NCBI GenBank assembly: GCA_024036415.1
Contig: JAMWET010003610.1
Location: 152,001-216,000 of the forward strand
Reading direction: 5' to 3'
Source of the DNA: Prochilodus magdalenae
Lineage: Eukaryota; Chordata; Actinopteri; Characiformes; Prochilodontidae
Length of the DNA stretch: 64,000 nucleotides
The notes beneath the pieces are model-generated. The model had not been told where the DNA came from. It saw only the letters and a list, made by a program, of their open reading frames with translations, and searched no databases. Position numbers and translations under genes: made by a program. Below, piece after piece: positions 47,124 through 59,239 of the stretch. Position 1 is the first letter of the stretch. Every line of letters starts with the position of its first letter.

Positions 47124-48687
47124 GATGTAACCTTAAATGCATAATACATAGTTTCCTAGCAGCAATGTTTACTTCCTTCTGGAAGTAAACAGGAAGCTAT
47201 CGAAGCCACTATAGCAAGAGGGCATGTCTAAAACACATGTAGTCATGGCTACATTTATTATCTGGTATTAGCTGATTTGTACCTTTAAGAACTGTCTGTT
47301 CAGTCACATGATTACATGTTGATCTTTGGAGGCATGTTAAACTCAATCAGTTGTTACATATACGTATATACAGTGCTAAATATACTTATATGAAGTGTTC
47401 AGTGGGGCCCATGTCGGCTGGTTACTAGCTTACTTCCCATAGTGGCGATGACGTTGACTCCAATGGTGACAAAACGTTTGGTTTAACAATTATTCTACTT
47501 TTCTAGTTTGGTTATTTGCTCTTTCACACATGAACTGAGATCTTACACAGACTCTCTTTAGCCTTTAAAAGTTCACTCAGCTATATTTTAATTAGAAAAT
47601 TAGGCAAGGGTTCAGATTTACAAATACAATTGCAGCATGTGTTAAAGTGTTTAAGAGGCATTCCGGCCATAGTTACAGTTGCAGAAGGAACAGTTGGGTG
47701 AAATAATTTACCACAAACTCTGAGGCAGACCAATGCTACATATCTAGTTATATAAGAATATCAAAGACAGACACTCGCTGACTATGCAATGACTTTTGAA
47801 TTTGTATTTAAATGTCTATTCTACAATGGAGAACATAACTCTTTAATAAGTTATTAAAGGGACCCCAAAAAAATCATGGGTCTAAGAGGTTAATTAAGAA
47901 AGCCCACACCCCACATGATCCTCTGCATTTTGCACCTTGTTTACCTTGTTTTGCAACTTTTGTTTAGCATTTTTCACACTGCAGAGATTTTTTCTTTTTT
48001 TCAAACTATATTGTATACATGCTAAGATGCTAATCCCTGCAGTGGAGTTCTATTCTGAGTTAAGATCAGTTAGGTAAAAACAGTTCCACTAATCACATTC
48101 TCTCAGTGCAAAACCCTAAGTAAAACTGAAAACATGGTGTACTTTCCCTTGTAGTCCTTCATGTTCCTTCCTAAATCATCCACCCTTCCCCTTTCTGCAA
48201 GACTGAATGTGCTCCTAGAAAAGTCTGTGCTATCTTTGCCTAAAGATTTCCGGCTGTTCTATTTTTCCATAACAGTTGAATTCCTTGTCTTTTTTTTTCT
48301 GAACAGTGCGCCTCGTTGGCAGGGAGCCTGTCAGAATATAAAGAACGCAAGGGGAGACGAGTTTCTGAAATCTTGACTTTTGAACCGTAGGAGCAAGGTT
48401 AGGCTTCTGGAAACTCTCAGAGAAAACTCAGAAAACAACACTGCTCCAAGGCAGAGTTTATCCCAGGAGTGGATGAAGCTGAATGCCATCTCCTTGATCA
48501 CCTTGCAATGACCTTAGCAATGGTAAGGAACTTTGTGACTGTCTCAGACTTACTCACAGGTGAAACCAGATCAGAATTCTTTAACTTGTTCCTGTTGAGG
48601 CTCTTATTACCTAAGCAGAAAGCCTAACTCTTATGGAAGTTAATACTGTCACTCTGCTGTTATTTAAATGTAACTACGTGGTTATTA
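47124..48687. other. No recognised gene
   Basis: Unique sequence. A TTTTTTTTTCTGAACAG acceptor-like site near 48290-48306 is followed by a GC-balanced 80 bp, but no donor or domain supports an exon. Confidence 0.35.
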
Positions 48688-48944
48688 CATATCGTCACTG
48701 TCCAAAAGAAAAAGAAGTATCTCCAAAATGGCAACTTTACAGGAGAGGCCAAAAACCTCATTCAATTATAATGTAAGTCAATGAAACCAGACGTCTTACC
48801 AAGAACTTTTGGGCCATTTCAATTGGTCCATTCGTCATGCAAATCAACACAAAGTGTAAATAGGAGCTGCTGTTTTCAAATGATGCATAAAAATCAAAAT
48901 GGACAAAAATGGAGATACATTTTTCATTGGACAGTGACGATATG
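48688..48944. mobile_element. Palindromic MITE, 257 bp
   Basis: Begins CATATCGTCACTGTCCAAAA and ends with the reverse of CATATCGTCACTGTCCAATG; the first 17 positions match perfectly and the next 20 imperfectly (both reach GTATCTCCA). Interior AACTTTACAGGAGAGGCCAA and AATGTAAGTCAATG is typical of one fish MITE family. Flanking TTA on the left and TTAA on the right leave the exact target site uncertain. Confidence 0.85.
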
Positions 48945-50105
48945 TTAATGTGCATTACTTGTGTAATGTGCAGCATGTGTGCAGTTTATTTACAAACACC
49001 AATCCAAACAAGTTGGGATAGAGAGAGAGAGCTGTGATTCGCAAATTGGTCTGTTATGACACAAAACTTGCTTGAGAAGAAAATATACACTCATTCCAAA
49101 TATGTTACCTGCAGCATGTGGGGACAGGAGCATATTTACCAGCATATTACATCAGCTTTCCTTTAACAGTACTGATCCAGTTTTACTGCTACAAAAGCCT
49201 ACACCTTCACCTTCACCTTCACCTACACCTAAACTGTCACAAGTGGGCGTAGCACATGTACTCTCTTATTAGACAGCCAAACAGAATGTGACGTCCACTG
49301 TCATGCTGAAATTAACATGGATATCCCTAAAACACAGCAGCATATGTCACTGGAGGTTATTGTTCTATGGCTTCCAGTGTGCAGCCATGCCAGTACAGCC
49401 ATTACTGGCATTTATATCAAGCAAGGTTTATCAGAAACGGTATGCAGGAAGTTCGAATGCCCTTAAACACAAATGTGGTATAGATTGAAAGTTTTCATTC
49501 TATACTTTTTGCTTTCTACTGAATGTTTCTGCTTGTTTTAGTCAGAATCAGTCTGATCTGAAAATGATGTGGTTGACACCAAAACAAATATTAAGGGGAT
49601 ACAATTCTGGGGAACCATAATGCCAGCTGATATCATTTATATTTAGATTTGACATCCTTTAATATAATATTCTGATGGTTTGTCAGATCTCAGGTGCCAC
49701 ATTTCCTAAATAATAAGCCAACACTCACAAAATCATAAATAATGCCAGAATTGTAGCACTGTGGGAGCCGCAACCGAGAATTTTGCTTTTTTCCTGTCAA
49801 TTACCATTCATTTGTCTTAGTTTCCTTTTCCATGATAAAGCTTGGGTTAGGCAATATTAAAATGTGTTGGGTATTTTAGCGAAGATGGCGTTTTGTGTAC
49901 AAACATACAAAGTTCAACTTTGTACTGCAGACCTTGATTTCCAGGATCATAATTATCAGTCTAGTATCCACACCGTTTCACAAATGCCAATTAAACCAGT
50001 CAGCCAATCTATATATCATTTGAACTGTGTTTGGTTGCAATGACCTACATGGGTGAGTCATCCTGGTAATGCCAGCACCATTGGCTGATACAGGCCTACA
50101 TGCAC
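48945..50105. other. No recognised gene
   Basis: Unique sequence. CTTCACCTTCACCTTCACCT near 49204 is a short 6-bp repeat and gives a Pro-Ser run in one frame. Confidence 0.4.
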
Positions 50106-50109
50106 ACAG

Positions 50110-50530
50110 ACTGTTACAACAGCTGCCCTTAACACGATGTCAAAGACTGCAATGGTGTCGTGCCAGACTGGCATGGAGTGACTCAAAATGGCAGCAGGTC
50201 ACCTTTAGTGATGATTCCCAATTTGGTGGAGACGACCAATGAATCTGTGTGTGGAGACACCGTGGTCAGCGGCAAGATAAACGGTTTGCTGTCACTCATA
50301 ACTAGAAGGCCTAGGGTCACCTCACCTTCACCCCTGCTGCAAAATCAGCAGGAACTGTGTGAGAATATTCACACACCATCGGGAACCTCTACAATTCCAG
50401 GCCAAGATGCCTGACATGTTGCATTAGTAAACATGGCGACCTGACGCCATACTGAGAGACTGGGTGTGCAGCTCAATAAATAAAATAATCTGTATGTGTA
50501 GCTCAATAAATCTGGTCCAAATCAGTCTAA
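50110..50530 (+). mobile_element. Tc1-like family B fossil, copy 1
   Basis: TGTCGTGCCAGACTGGCATG, GAGTGACTCAAAATGGCAGC, CACCTTTAGTGATGATTCCC and GTGTGGAGACACCGTGGTCA follow the middle of a Tc1-like transposase gene (RRQWCRARLAW, FSDES, RVWRHRG in intact members). It then jumps to TGCAAAATCAGCAGGAACTG near the C-terminus and continues to CATACTGAGAGACTGG. DDE core partly deleted, frames broken, termini not found. Confidence 0.7.
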
Positions 50531-51405
50531 ATGTATCATCATTTATGGGGTGCACCTGTTAAACATTTGAAACTGTTAAGACAGCCAGAAATATTATGTG
50601 ACTCGTTATACTTGTAAAAGCAGTAGAAGGATTTAGTGTGGGTGGGCTTTTCCCCTCATGTTTAAACCGAGATTTGACATTTATGGCCAGAATTAAAGGC
50701 CTAGCTCTAATAGTTCGCCACTGCTGTGTTTGAGTTGAGCTTCTCCTTAGGTATGGCGGCCTGTGCCATATGAGGTCATACCATAACCTCGCTTGCTTTC
50801 CTTTCCTTTTTTTTTCTTTTTCATTTCAAAGCTTCTACCCAGAACTTCATTTTTTTGGAGAACCACAAACAAGAGGTGCAGAGGACATATAAGGTTCTTC
50901 AATGAGGTCTAGTCAGAAGTGCATGTAAGATTTGATGGGTCCTGCTGTGACCCCTTCACACTGCAGAGAAATAAACTCCAGTCCCAAAGAAACAGTGTCG
51001 TGTTTTGGATTCATTTTTTGATCCGTGACATCTGCTACACCTTTCTTTTCTCAGTAGGAGGTTTGACAGCTTCAGTTATGAAGTGACACACTTATTTTTA
51101 TCCCACGCAAACAAAAGCGATGGCTTGCGCTCAGTTTAATATGCATACGGAAGTGTCAGAATATTAACATTCTAAAACATTTGCAATTACTGAGGAATCT
51201 GAGAGATGGAGCAAAACAGACTTCATGAGCTTTTAGTATTTGAACTCAAGGTATGCCAGTGTTTTCAGAGCATGCATATTTCCGGAGTCGGATGGTTTAA
51301 GTCACATGACAGGTCACATGTAATGAATAAAGGATGTGAAGAATTCCCAAATGAACTAGGTTGTTAAATAACAAAAGCATGCTATAAATGGATATTTGTC
51401 ATAGC
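50531..51405. other. No recognised feature
   Basis: Unique sequence; pyrimidine-rich CTTTCCTTTCCTTTTTTTTT near 50798. Confidence 0.4.
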
Positions 51406-51409
51406 TCAC

Positions 51410-51780
51410 TGAAACAAGCAGCCCAATTCTGTGGAAGTTGCCACATTTACACTCGTGTGATGAATACTGGCACCCAAAAGGAATCAGCCAATAGGGAAGC
51501 AACTTTGTAGGTTTGACATTGTAAGACATGCAAATGATTCAAGATTCATGCTCAACCACACGTTACAAGAGCTAGAGCCTTGTTGCGGTAGCTGACTGAC
51601 CCAACAGCCAGAATTGCGGACATTCAGCGATAAATAGTGCCCTCCAGGAGTCATTCTGTAACCATTAGGCACCTCTATTGAGGCACCTGTATCGAGGCAT
51701 CTGGCATGTGGTGTTAGCAAACATGGCGGCCAAACACTATACTGAGAGACTCTACTTATGTATGTGTAGATCAACAAATA
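51410..51780 (+). mobile_element. Tc1-like family B fossil, terminal copy
   Basis: The part at 51695-51770 (GGCATCTGGCATGTGGTGTT, AGCAAACATGGCGGCC, ACTATACTGAGAGACTCT) aligns with 50405-50465. Upstream sequence with ATTGCGGACATTCAGCGATA and GTGCCCTCCAGGAGTCATTC resembles an N-terminal Tc1 segment. A weak assignment resting mainly on similarity to the copy at 50110. Confidence 0.45.
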
Positions 51781-52555
51781 TTGGCCATATAAGTCTAAAA
51801 TTTGATTAACTTTATTTACAGACTCCATTCTGAGTGGAAAAATTTTTTGGACAATAAGCGTATATTTGTAATAATATTAATATGGCTGTTCCTTGTTTTG
51901 TGGATGAAAAAAAAACTTTTACAGTTGCACGTTACATGTTTTTTTTCCATGTTTGTTACTATTAAAACTAAAAAATAAGACATTCAGATATAAACTGGCT
52001 GATACAAAACACTCACTGGATGTTCAAGAGGACTTAAGTTGTTCATTATTTTGCATCTAGAAAAAAACACCCCAACAACTCAGTAGAATGCATCTGTATT
52101 TAGTTGTTCTGAGAACACCAGCAGCTTGAAAATGTATTACAAGCCTTTGCATGATATTAAATAATAAGCTACTTTTAACTAGGCTATGTAATCAGTTAAC
52201 ATAATTACATAATTGCATTGAGGCAAAACGATGACAGCAACTCTGAATGTGACACACTTGTAAATGTATAAGGCTTATTTAAGTTTCATAACATTCAATT
52301 AAGATTTCATGGAAAAAAGCGTAGTGTCCCTTTAAGGCAGAGGAGCTCCATAATAAATATTTGAAATGCACTTCTATATTACTTGTAAAGTCTTGCCAGA
52401 GCATATGGAGGCACTGGAGCTTAGAGGCAAGTGAGGGCCTCCCATTTCGATCTAATGGGTGTGTTAGCTTTGTAGATGTTATGTAAAACCAAGCGGTGCC
52501 ATGCAAACGCCATCAAAGAGACTGAGAGGACATTCAACTATTTCATCACAACATC
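51781..52555. other. No recognised feature
   Basis: AT-rich unique sequence. Confidence 0.4.
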
Positions 52556-52559
52556 CTGC

Positions 52560-53115
52560 AAACCTAAAAGCCCCACTCGCGACAGAGAGCGAACCCTCCG
52601 ACTCTATTTACTACTGAATTATCGATACATAATGGTCCGTATGACGCACGAGTAAGAGCATCACCGTCACAAGCCATCACTCGGCATTTTTCACCACTCC
52701 TCTGTGTGCGTGTATGTGAGCTGTTTGAATAATGAGAGACGCTGCAGTGGAGAGGCATTCTCCCATTTAGGAGCTCGAACAAAAGGCCAAATTAGAGGCA
52801 TAGGCAAACACTGGCAAACAAATGACATATCTCCACCCGTGCTTCTCTGGGCCAGCCACGCATCTCTACAAATCGAGCTCATGGTTCTCCCTCATGGTTT
52901 CGGGGGTGAAACAGAATAGATGTTGAAGTTCAATGTTTGGAAATTGCTGTGACGTGCACTACACAGTACGTGTCACACTCAATAAGTATGTCATCCGAGC
53001 AATAGAACATGAGAGGGAGTGCGTTTGCATGAAGAACATCACGGTGGTGATATTATTTATGATGACACACAACCCGGAGATTTCAGCTGCTTTTATGCAG
53101 TTGTTTGCCAGGTAA
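52560..53115. promoter_or_regulatory. Strongest candidate conserved noncoding element
   Basis: About 550 bp free of repeats, GC-balanced, with stretches typical of vertebrate developmental enhancers: GAGCTGTTTGAATAATGAGA, GGCATTCTCCCATTTAGGAG, GGCCAAATTAGAGGCATAGG, AACTGGCAAACAAATGACAT-type wording and TTTCAGCTGCTTTTATGCAG. Overlapping open frames on both strands contain no domain, and none dominates. Regulatory role is inference. Confidence 0.4.
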
Positions 53116-53199
53116 ACTAAAAAAAAACGTGAGGCAAAGTGAAGTGATGGAGCCCTGACCATTGTCTCAGATATGCAGCACTGGCAATTTACTTCACCC

Positions 53200-53520
53200 A
53201 TTGCGGACATTTAGTGAGCGGTGATTCCCTCCACGGACTACATACCAATACAACGACTACCCTTAACACCAAGCCAGGTTGACTCAGAATGACAGCGCGT
53301 CGTCTTAATGACGAGTCCCATCTTTGTCTTGGTAGAGACAAACAACGAATCCATGTGTGGAGGCACCATGGTCTAAGCTAAGATGACTGGTTTGTTGTCC
53401 CACATCACAAGCCCAAAAGGTCTGGTGTCACTCCACCTCCACACCTACTACAAAATCCGCAGGAACTGTTTGAGAATATTCAAGGGCAGAAACCTTAGTG
53501 AGGCAAGACATCCATTATAA
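53200..53520 (+). mobile_element. Tc1-like family B fossil, copy 2
   Basis: GTTGACTCAGAATGACAGCG, CTTAATGACGAGTCCCATCT, ATCCATGTGTGGAGGCACCA and TACTACAAAATCCGCAGGAA follow copy 1 at 50155-50400, including the same jump from the middle to the C-terminal region just before AATCCGCAGGAACTGTTTGA. So both copies descend from one already deleted source. Frames are broken. Confidence 0.7.
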
Positions 53521-53544
53521 TACAGTGTCATTACGTTTTGGTTA

Positions 53545-54310
53545 ACTCTGAGGTCCACTATGCAGACACCGGACCATCATTTCTCTATGAGCTTGCTGGA
53601 CATCTCATTCCAAAAGGGCATTCATATGAAACTGCTTCACCCATTATGGCTTTAACAGCCTCCGATCCTCTAGGAGGGCTGTCTGCCACATTTTGGATTG
53701 CGTCTGTGGGAATCTGTGCTCATTTAGTCAAAAGAGCATTTGTGAGGTGAGGTGCTGATGTTGGATGAGAAAGCCAGACTTGCAATTGATGTTCTAGTCC
53801 ATCCCAAAGGTATTCAGCAGGGTTAAGGTCAGGGCTCTGCACAGGCCACTGGGGTTTCATCACAAACTCATCAAAACATTGGCTATGGCTCTCGCTTTGT
53901 GTATGAGGGACAACATGGAACAACAAAGTGTTTTCCCACACAGTTAAAAGCATATATGTACCAAGCATTTCTATTTCTCTCCACTGAAACTAACAAGCTG
54001 AAAACAAACAGCCTTAAATTTTTATACTTCCCCCAAAACATTTTGTCTTTAACACTTTTATCATTATACATTTTAGTAGGTAGAGTTCTTCTGGCATCCA
54101 ACATATCACTCCAGTCAGCATGTTTTCCACCACTCCAGTTGACTCTTGGCATTGCGCATAGTGATCTTGGATTAGTGTGCAGCTGCTTGGTCATGAGAAC
54201 ACTTTTCCTGAAGCTCCTCCATACAAGCTCCTCCATGCAAACAGACAGTTTATGGACTGCAGCACTCAGCGGCACGGAGATTGCATGGTCTATCTTCACG
54301 GCTGAGCTGT
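53545..54310 (-). mobile_element. Tc1-like family D fossil
   Basis: Minus-strand Tc1-like copy. Low-coordinate part: transposase C-terminus (see 53720-53968). High-coordinate part at 54090-54300 includes, on the plus strand, CACCACTCCAGTTGACTCTT, GGCATTGCGCATAGTGATCT and GTGTGCAGCTGCTTGGTCAT, the N-terminal and central wording of a well-known fish Tc1 family. The middle is shortened. Termini are not recognised. Confidence 0.75.
53720..53968 (-). pseudogene. Tc1-like transposase C-terminal fragment
   Basis: Eighty-two-codon open frame. It reads QCFDEFVMKPQWPVQSPDLN, then PAEYLWDGLEHQLQVWLSHP and TSAPHLTNALL. This is the last catalytic block of a Tc1-like transposase; the conserved PDLNP(I/A)E is intact, including the glutamate. 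The first two catalytic aspartates lie upstream in sequence that is deleted or shifted, so the enzyme is not functional. Confidence 0.8.
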
Positions 54311-54827
54311 TGTTATCTTTTCTAGCACATCAATTTTGCAGTCTCTTTATTTTGTATGTCTATGTGACTTGAGTGCTTACATAACATTACTGTTGAATGT
54401 TACAGCTGAGGAAATGTACCAGATGTCTAATGAATTTTGAAGTAGCTGTTTTATTTCTTTTCTTCTAGATGATGCATGTAAGTACACTAATTAACGGCTA
54501 ATCAGTAACTACCCTTTTAGCTTCCTAAGCAAACAGACAACAATGGAACACGTTCAAAAATTGCTGTTGCATAAAATAGTACAGCCCCAATTCCAAAACA
54601 TTTGGAACACTTATTTTATTCACAATAGAACATAGAACACATAGCAGATGTTGACAGTGAGACATGTTACCATTTTATGAGAAATATTAACTGTTTTTTT
54701 TTTTACTTGATGGCAGCAAATCATCTACAATAAGTTCAAGTGACAAATGAAAACCACCTGACTGAAACACCATATTAGAGAGCATATTAGAAAAAGAATC
54801 AGGAAAATGTTTCTAATTGTAAAATTG

Positions 54828-54895
54828 TAAAGACTTATATGATATCCCACCATCTACAGTATAAAGACTTATATGATATCCCACCATCTACAGTA
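54828..54895. repeat. Perfect 34-bp tandem duplication
   Basis: TAAAGACTTATATGATATCC plus CACCATCTACAGTA occurs twice head to tail (54828-54861 and 54862-54895) inside the family C element, in the transposase HTH coding region. Confidence 0.97.
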
Positions 54896-55097
54896 CATAA
54901 ATTCATCAAAGCTTTGCAATCGGAGAAATCCAAATTCACGGCCAAAGGCCAATATTGGATGCTCTGACAGCACTGCATTAAAATCAGGCATGATTCTGGA
55001 CTGGAATCCACTGCATGGGCTCAGAAAACACTTCCAGAAGTCACTGTCTGTGAACACAGTTCATCGTGCCATTCACAAATATAAGTTAAAACTGTAA
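54873..55097 (+). pseudogene. Family C transposase remnant
   Basis: Coding remnant of the DNA-binding half. Similarity to family wording is visible in QKSLSVNTVHRAIHKYKLKL at the end of a 74-codon frame, the second helix-turn-helix region. Upstream codons are shifted and no continuous protein can be read. Confidence 0.6.
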
Positions 55098-55586
55098 CAT
55101 GCAAAGAAGAAGTCAGAAACCGTCGTCTTCTCTGGGCCAAAGCTCATGTAAAATGACCTGAGACAAAATGGAAAACTGTTCTGTGGTCAGATAAATCAAA
55201 ATCTGAAATTCTTTTTGGAAAACACGGATGCTGTGTCCTGTGGACTAAAGAGGTGAGGGACCAACCAGCTAGTTATTAGTGATCAGTTCAAAAACCTCCA
55301 TCTTTAACAGTGACCACAACAGCATGACTTAGAAAGCATTTGACACGTCACAAAACAAGAAAATCCAGCAAAGAAGACCAGGACTGTTACACAGATAGAA
55401 TCCCACATCAGGCAAGAATGTCTAAGTCAAATAAGTCAATAACTTTTATGAAACATCTGATATGTCTTCTATGTTCTATGGTGAATAAAATATGGGTCTT
55501 TAAGATTTGCAAATCATTGCATTCTGTTTTTATTTACATTTATTTACATTTTACACAGCGTCCTAACTTCTTTGAAATTGGGGTTG

Positions 55587-55759
55587 TGCATTAAAAAATT
55601 TAAATGTTAAAGAAATTAAAGACTCGAAAATAAAAAAGCGCTAAAGATGTTTTAATTGACTCACTATAATAATATAAATCATGGTAAAATGCATTCATAT
55701 TCCTCCATAATCGTGCATTTCCTTAGAGAGAGTCAGACAGCAAGGGCGTGCAGGCATGG

Positions 55760-55762
<3 letters not shown>
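55587..55762. other. No recognised feature
   Basis: AT-rich unique sequence. Confidence 0.4.

Positions 55763-55763
<1 letters not shown>

Positions 55764-55797
<34 letters not shown>
55764..55797. repeat. GA microsatellite
   Basis: About 17 GA units. Confidence 0.95.
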
Positions 55798-55802
<5 letters not shown>

Positions 55803-56995
55803 ATAAAAAAGTGACTTTGTGTTATCCTTATCGCTGCCTCTTACCTCTTCCTTCCTACTTTCCATCCCCTTGAGATGGGCACAGAAGAGTGGGACAGATA
55901 GAAAGACAGATAGAGCGACAGAGATGGAGCGATGAAATATTCAACAAAGTAGGAGCTCTATATTTAGACTGGAGGGGGTTGTGTATGTATATGTGGTGGT
56001 GGGAGGGACTCAGTTGTATTATTTATGTGAATGTGAGAGTAAGGCTCTCACTCTGATTTCTATCAGCTGCTAAAAGGGCCACTTGCTAGCAACAGCTTCC
56101 TGTGTCAGACTAAATCCTCTGGAACTAAAATGGGGGTCTTACAGATTGGTATGAGATGGGATACGACCGGACAGAAACAACAGTAACTGTCCAATACTGT
56201 CACATTTCACTCAGTATGTAAAACCTTCTGTTTTGTCACAACTAAAACAAGTGCTACACAAACTTCAGCAAATGTTAGGTGGTGACCATTTTTGCATAAC
56301 ATAAACAACACTAGCCAGTACATGACTAGCAAACACAGCTTTGAACAGTTGTACATACACCCAATCAATAATATTCCCCCTTAATAGACAAAAAAAGATA
56401 GATGTGTTGGTAGAGACAATTATTAATGTTACTTTCTTATTTCAGACTTTGCTTTGGAGTAAATGTGTCCCAATGGGATCCAACTGTACCGCTCTAAAGC
56501 GCAGGTCTGTGGCCAGCAGCAAGGCTCCAGTTCTGTGGTGTTAAACTCTTTGAGACAACTTTGTTTGAATCCAGTATTTTTTTTTTATTTAAAGAAAGGT
56601 TGGTTTATGTAGGTTAGTGCTGGCTGACCAATACAAATGTGCTCCAAACATAATAAATGACCAGCATCATTTTAAACTGGTCATATCGGACCAGTGTTTC
56701 AGCAGGGAACAATCTTTTTTTCTGTATTTGGCTTATTGCTTTCTCAATTAATGACTTAATGATGCAATTAAATTCCAATTAAACAGCAATTATCCTTGTC
56801 TATATCTACCGTCTAAATATTTATTTATTTGTTCATGAATTTATTTATTTATTTATTTGAAATCATTCAGTAAACTTACACAACAGCGGTAGGCTATTTT
56901 CTAAGGACCCCTATTGCTTGCCTATCATTGCAAGCATATCCGTAGTATATATTGTCATGAGGAGAACAGGATAGCACATCCGATGTCATCTACGG
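55798..56995. other. No recognised gene; minor repeats
   Basis: Unique sequence. 56600-56715 with CCAGCATCATTTTAAACTGG and TGTTTCAGCAGGGAAC resembles the end of a fish MITE. An ATTT tetranucleotide run occupies about 56817-56862. Confidence 0.4.
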
Positions 56996-56999
56996 TTGA

Positions 57000-57245
57000 C
57001 ACATCTGCTTATTTCCCTCTTTTCATTTATCCGAGAGTGTCCACCAACCCATATTTGTCTGAATTCTACCAAAATAAATCTCCTCTCCTGCATTCCTGTC
57101 CTGAATCAATACAGCTCTGCCAGACGCACAGTTGGGAAATCACTGCAGCTTGGCCGCTTCCACATGACACATCTTGCTCCTATCACTGTTTACTGGAAAA
57201 AAAAGACAACATGAGCAGACAGCTAAAATACAGGAGGGAGATATG
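57000..57245. promoter_or_regulatory. Candidate conserved noncoding element
   Basis: Repeat-free, GC-balanced: TTTATCCGAGAGTGTCCACC, CTGAATTCTACCAAAATAAA, GCCAGACGCACAGTTGGGAA and ATCACTGCAGCTTGGCCGCT. Two overlapping open frames (up to 110 codons) lack domains. Confidence 0.28.
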
Positions 57246-58982
57246 AGCCATACGTACAAAACTGATCATCCTCTTATTACAGAAAAGTGGCAGCTTCAAT
57301 TCAATTCTGACTGCAGACGGAGGAACCAAGAAAGATCTTGTGTGTAAATACAAGCATATCTTTTTGTGGTCCTGTGTTTAAAGCAGCTCCCAATCATGGT
57401 CTTCCACAATGCAGTTTTAGGTTTAACAACAAGGAAACCTTAAAGACTTCTGGGCCTTCAGTAAAGGCCTAATGATTGTTGAGCAGTCATTACTGTTTGT
57501 CTGTTTCATCTTGTGTAATATTAAACTCACTCTCTGCATGGGCTTTCATTATTGTTGTGTTTTTAGGGTTAAAACCTTCAAAACTGCAAACAGAAATGTT
57601 TTCCCATGGAGGCATCCAGGGGTGTGCAGTATCTAGTCACATGTACTGGATAATATTGCTGGATTTGTATTCTCTGGAGTATTCCAAGCATGACACCTTT
57701 ACTTTCACTCATTTTTAGCTTAGTGAGTGAAGGGACCAAACATTGTATTCATATTTTAGCTATTTATATTCACTTACAATTTTTATGGGAGGCTTTTTCC
57801 CATTATTTCAAATAGGTCTTGTTGGTGATAACACTTCTGACTTTGAGTTTTAGTCAGCTAAGTGAGTTAAATCCTTTCAGATTAGATGAACTCCCAACAA
57901 AATGAAAACATTGGAATTAAGCACTCTTGTCCTGATTTGCAACCCTACGATGGTTATTGTGAATACCAGCGTAAGTGTAGTTTTAATTTTACTAACTTTT
58001 ACTTTACTAAAGAATTGCAGTACTGCTACAGACAAAGGCAAATATGTGTTTAAAAACACTTTTATCTTTTTAAAGCTTTGAATCAAACATAAGAGCTTTA
58101 AATGTCCATGTTTAATATAGAATGGCTAAAAATGTTGCATTATTGTTAGCTTAGTGCTAACATACTGTATTGTTAGAACTCCAAGCTAGCAGAAATAAAC
58201 AATAAAGTGAAAAATGAACACTGGTACAGCTAAAAGAGATTAAAGCAGACAGAGCTTTGCTTTGTTACAAAGTGCTTGAGTTGATGTATGTGAAAATGCC
58301 ACGCCAAAAACGGTATATACACTTATCTGTAATACACAAATTCTATTTATTTATTTACTTACTTATTTATTTATTGTGCTTGGTAGTTCTTATCACTTTT
58401 GCGGCTTTTTGCAGAACCACTTAATAAACTTCAGTTGAGCTTAAGAGGCAAGAGAAATGATCCACTGTGACCTTTCCACCAACCCAACACATCCCTCTCA
58501 TTGGTATTCAAAATGAGGACAGTATTTCAACATTACCATGTGTCACATTTCTCTTCCACATCTGAACAGCCAAACACATCCCACCCTTTTATATTGTAGA
58601 AGGACTCACTGATTAGTGGTGTGGGAGCTCACAGATGGCATGATGGTAGCTCAGTGATGGCTAGGGCCTACACAAACCACGTTCAGTTTTGAATTTCACA
58701 CCAGTCTTCAATGATGGGGTCATTATAGCAGCATTTAGCTAGAACCAAGCCTGTGCTGTGCTTTGTGACACACTTGGCCAGCTAACAATCTAAGCTATCA
58801 TAAGTTTTGCCAAAATGCTACAGGCCCGAACACCATGGAATAAATTAGGTCTCAGCCTTCCATGATTCCAACACCAGCCGCTGTACTTGCTTTCTTAAAC
58901 AAAAGGTTTATTATCTACAATTTGTAGCCAGTTTGGCAAAATCAACGCTGTCGATTTTGTGGCCTAATAACACTGTGTGAGT
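57246..58982. other. No recognised gene
   Basis: About 1.7 kb of unique sequence. A TTTA tetranucleotide run lies at about 58344-58376. Confidence 0.42.
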
Positions 58983-58991
58983 TTGTGGCCT

Positions 58992-59230
58992 GCACTTTAC
59001 TTTACTTTAACGGCATTTAGCTGATGCTCTTATCCAGAGCGACTTACAAGGCTAATCATATTACAGGTAGGCCAGTGTAATGTTAGGAGTCAGTGTAGAG
59101 TCAAGGACTCTTATTGGTGTAGCACAGCATAGTCACCCAGACCGGGAATCGAACCCCAGTCGTCCACATGGGACAGTAACTTCCTGGTGTGTGGTGGTGT
59201 TATCCGCTATGCCACACCAACTACGTAAGA
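58992..59230 (-). mobile_element. tRNA-derived SINE S1 with likely target duplication
   Basis: Minus strand: GTTGGTGTGGCATAGCGGAT head, ATGTGGACGACTGG, B-box-like GGTTCGATTCC (seen as GGGAATCGAACC), CTACACCAATAAGAGTCC, and tail TCGCTCTGGATAAGAGCATC followed by AGCTAAATGCCGTTAAAG. TTGTGGCCT at 58983-58991 is repeated at 59231-59239, a likely 9-bp duplication, though the same word also occurs once more near 58957. Confidence 0.85.
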
Positions 59231-59239
59231 TTGTGGCCT

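Larger units (their letters stand above)
54582..55586 (+). mobile_element. Tc1-like family C element, about 1 kb
   Basis: Starts after TA at 54580-54581 with CAGCCCCAATTCCAAAACAT and ends with the reverse-type terminus TTTGAAATTGGGGTTG, followed by TG instead of the expected TA. Subterminal sequences ACAATAGAACATAGAACACA and TTTGCAAATCATTGCATTCT are the family's long inverted arms. Inside, AAGCTCATGTAAAATGACCT, CTGTTCTGTGGTCAGATAAA and AATTCTTTTTGGAAAACACG mark the central transposase region. The full family element as I remember it is about 1.6 kb, so roughly a third is missing, mainly the DDE C-terminal half. Confidence 0.9.

Noticed and set aside
53899..54372. 157-codon plus-strand frame with hydrophobic stretches
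   Set aside because: It is antisense to a Tc1-like relic on the minus strand, which explains the openness.
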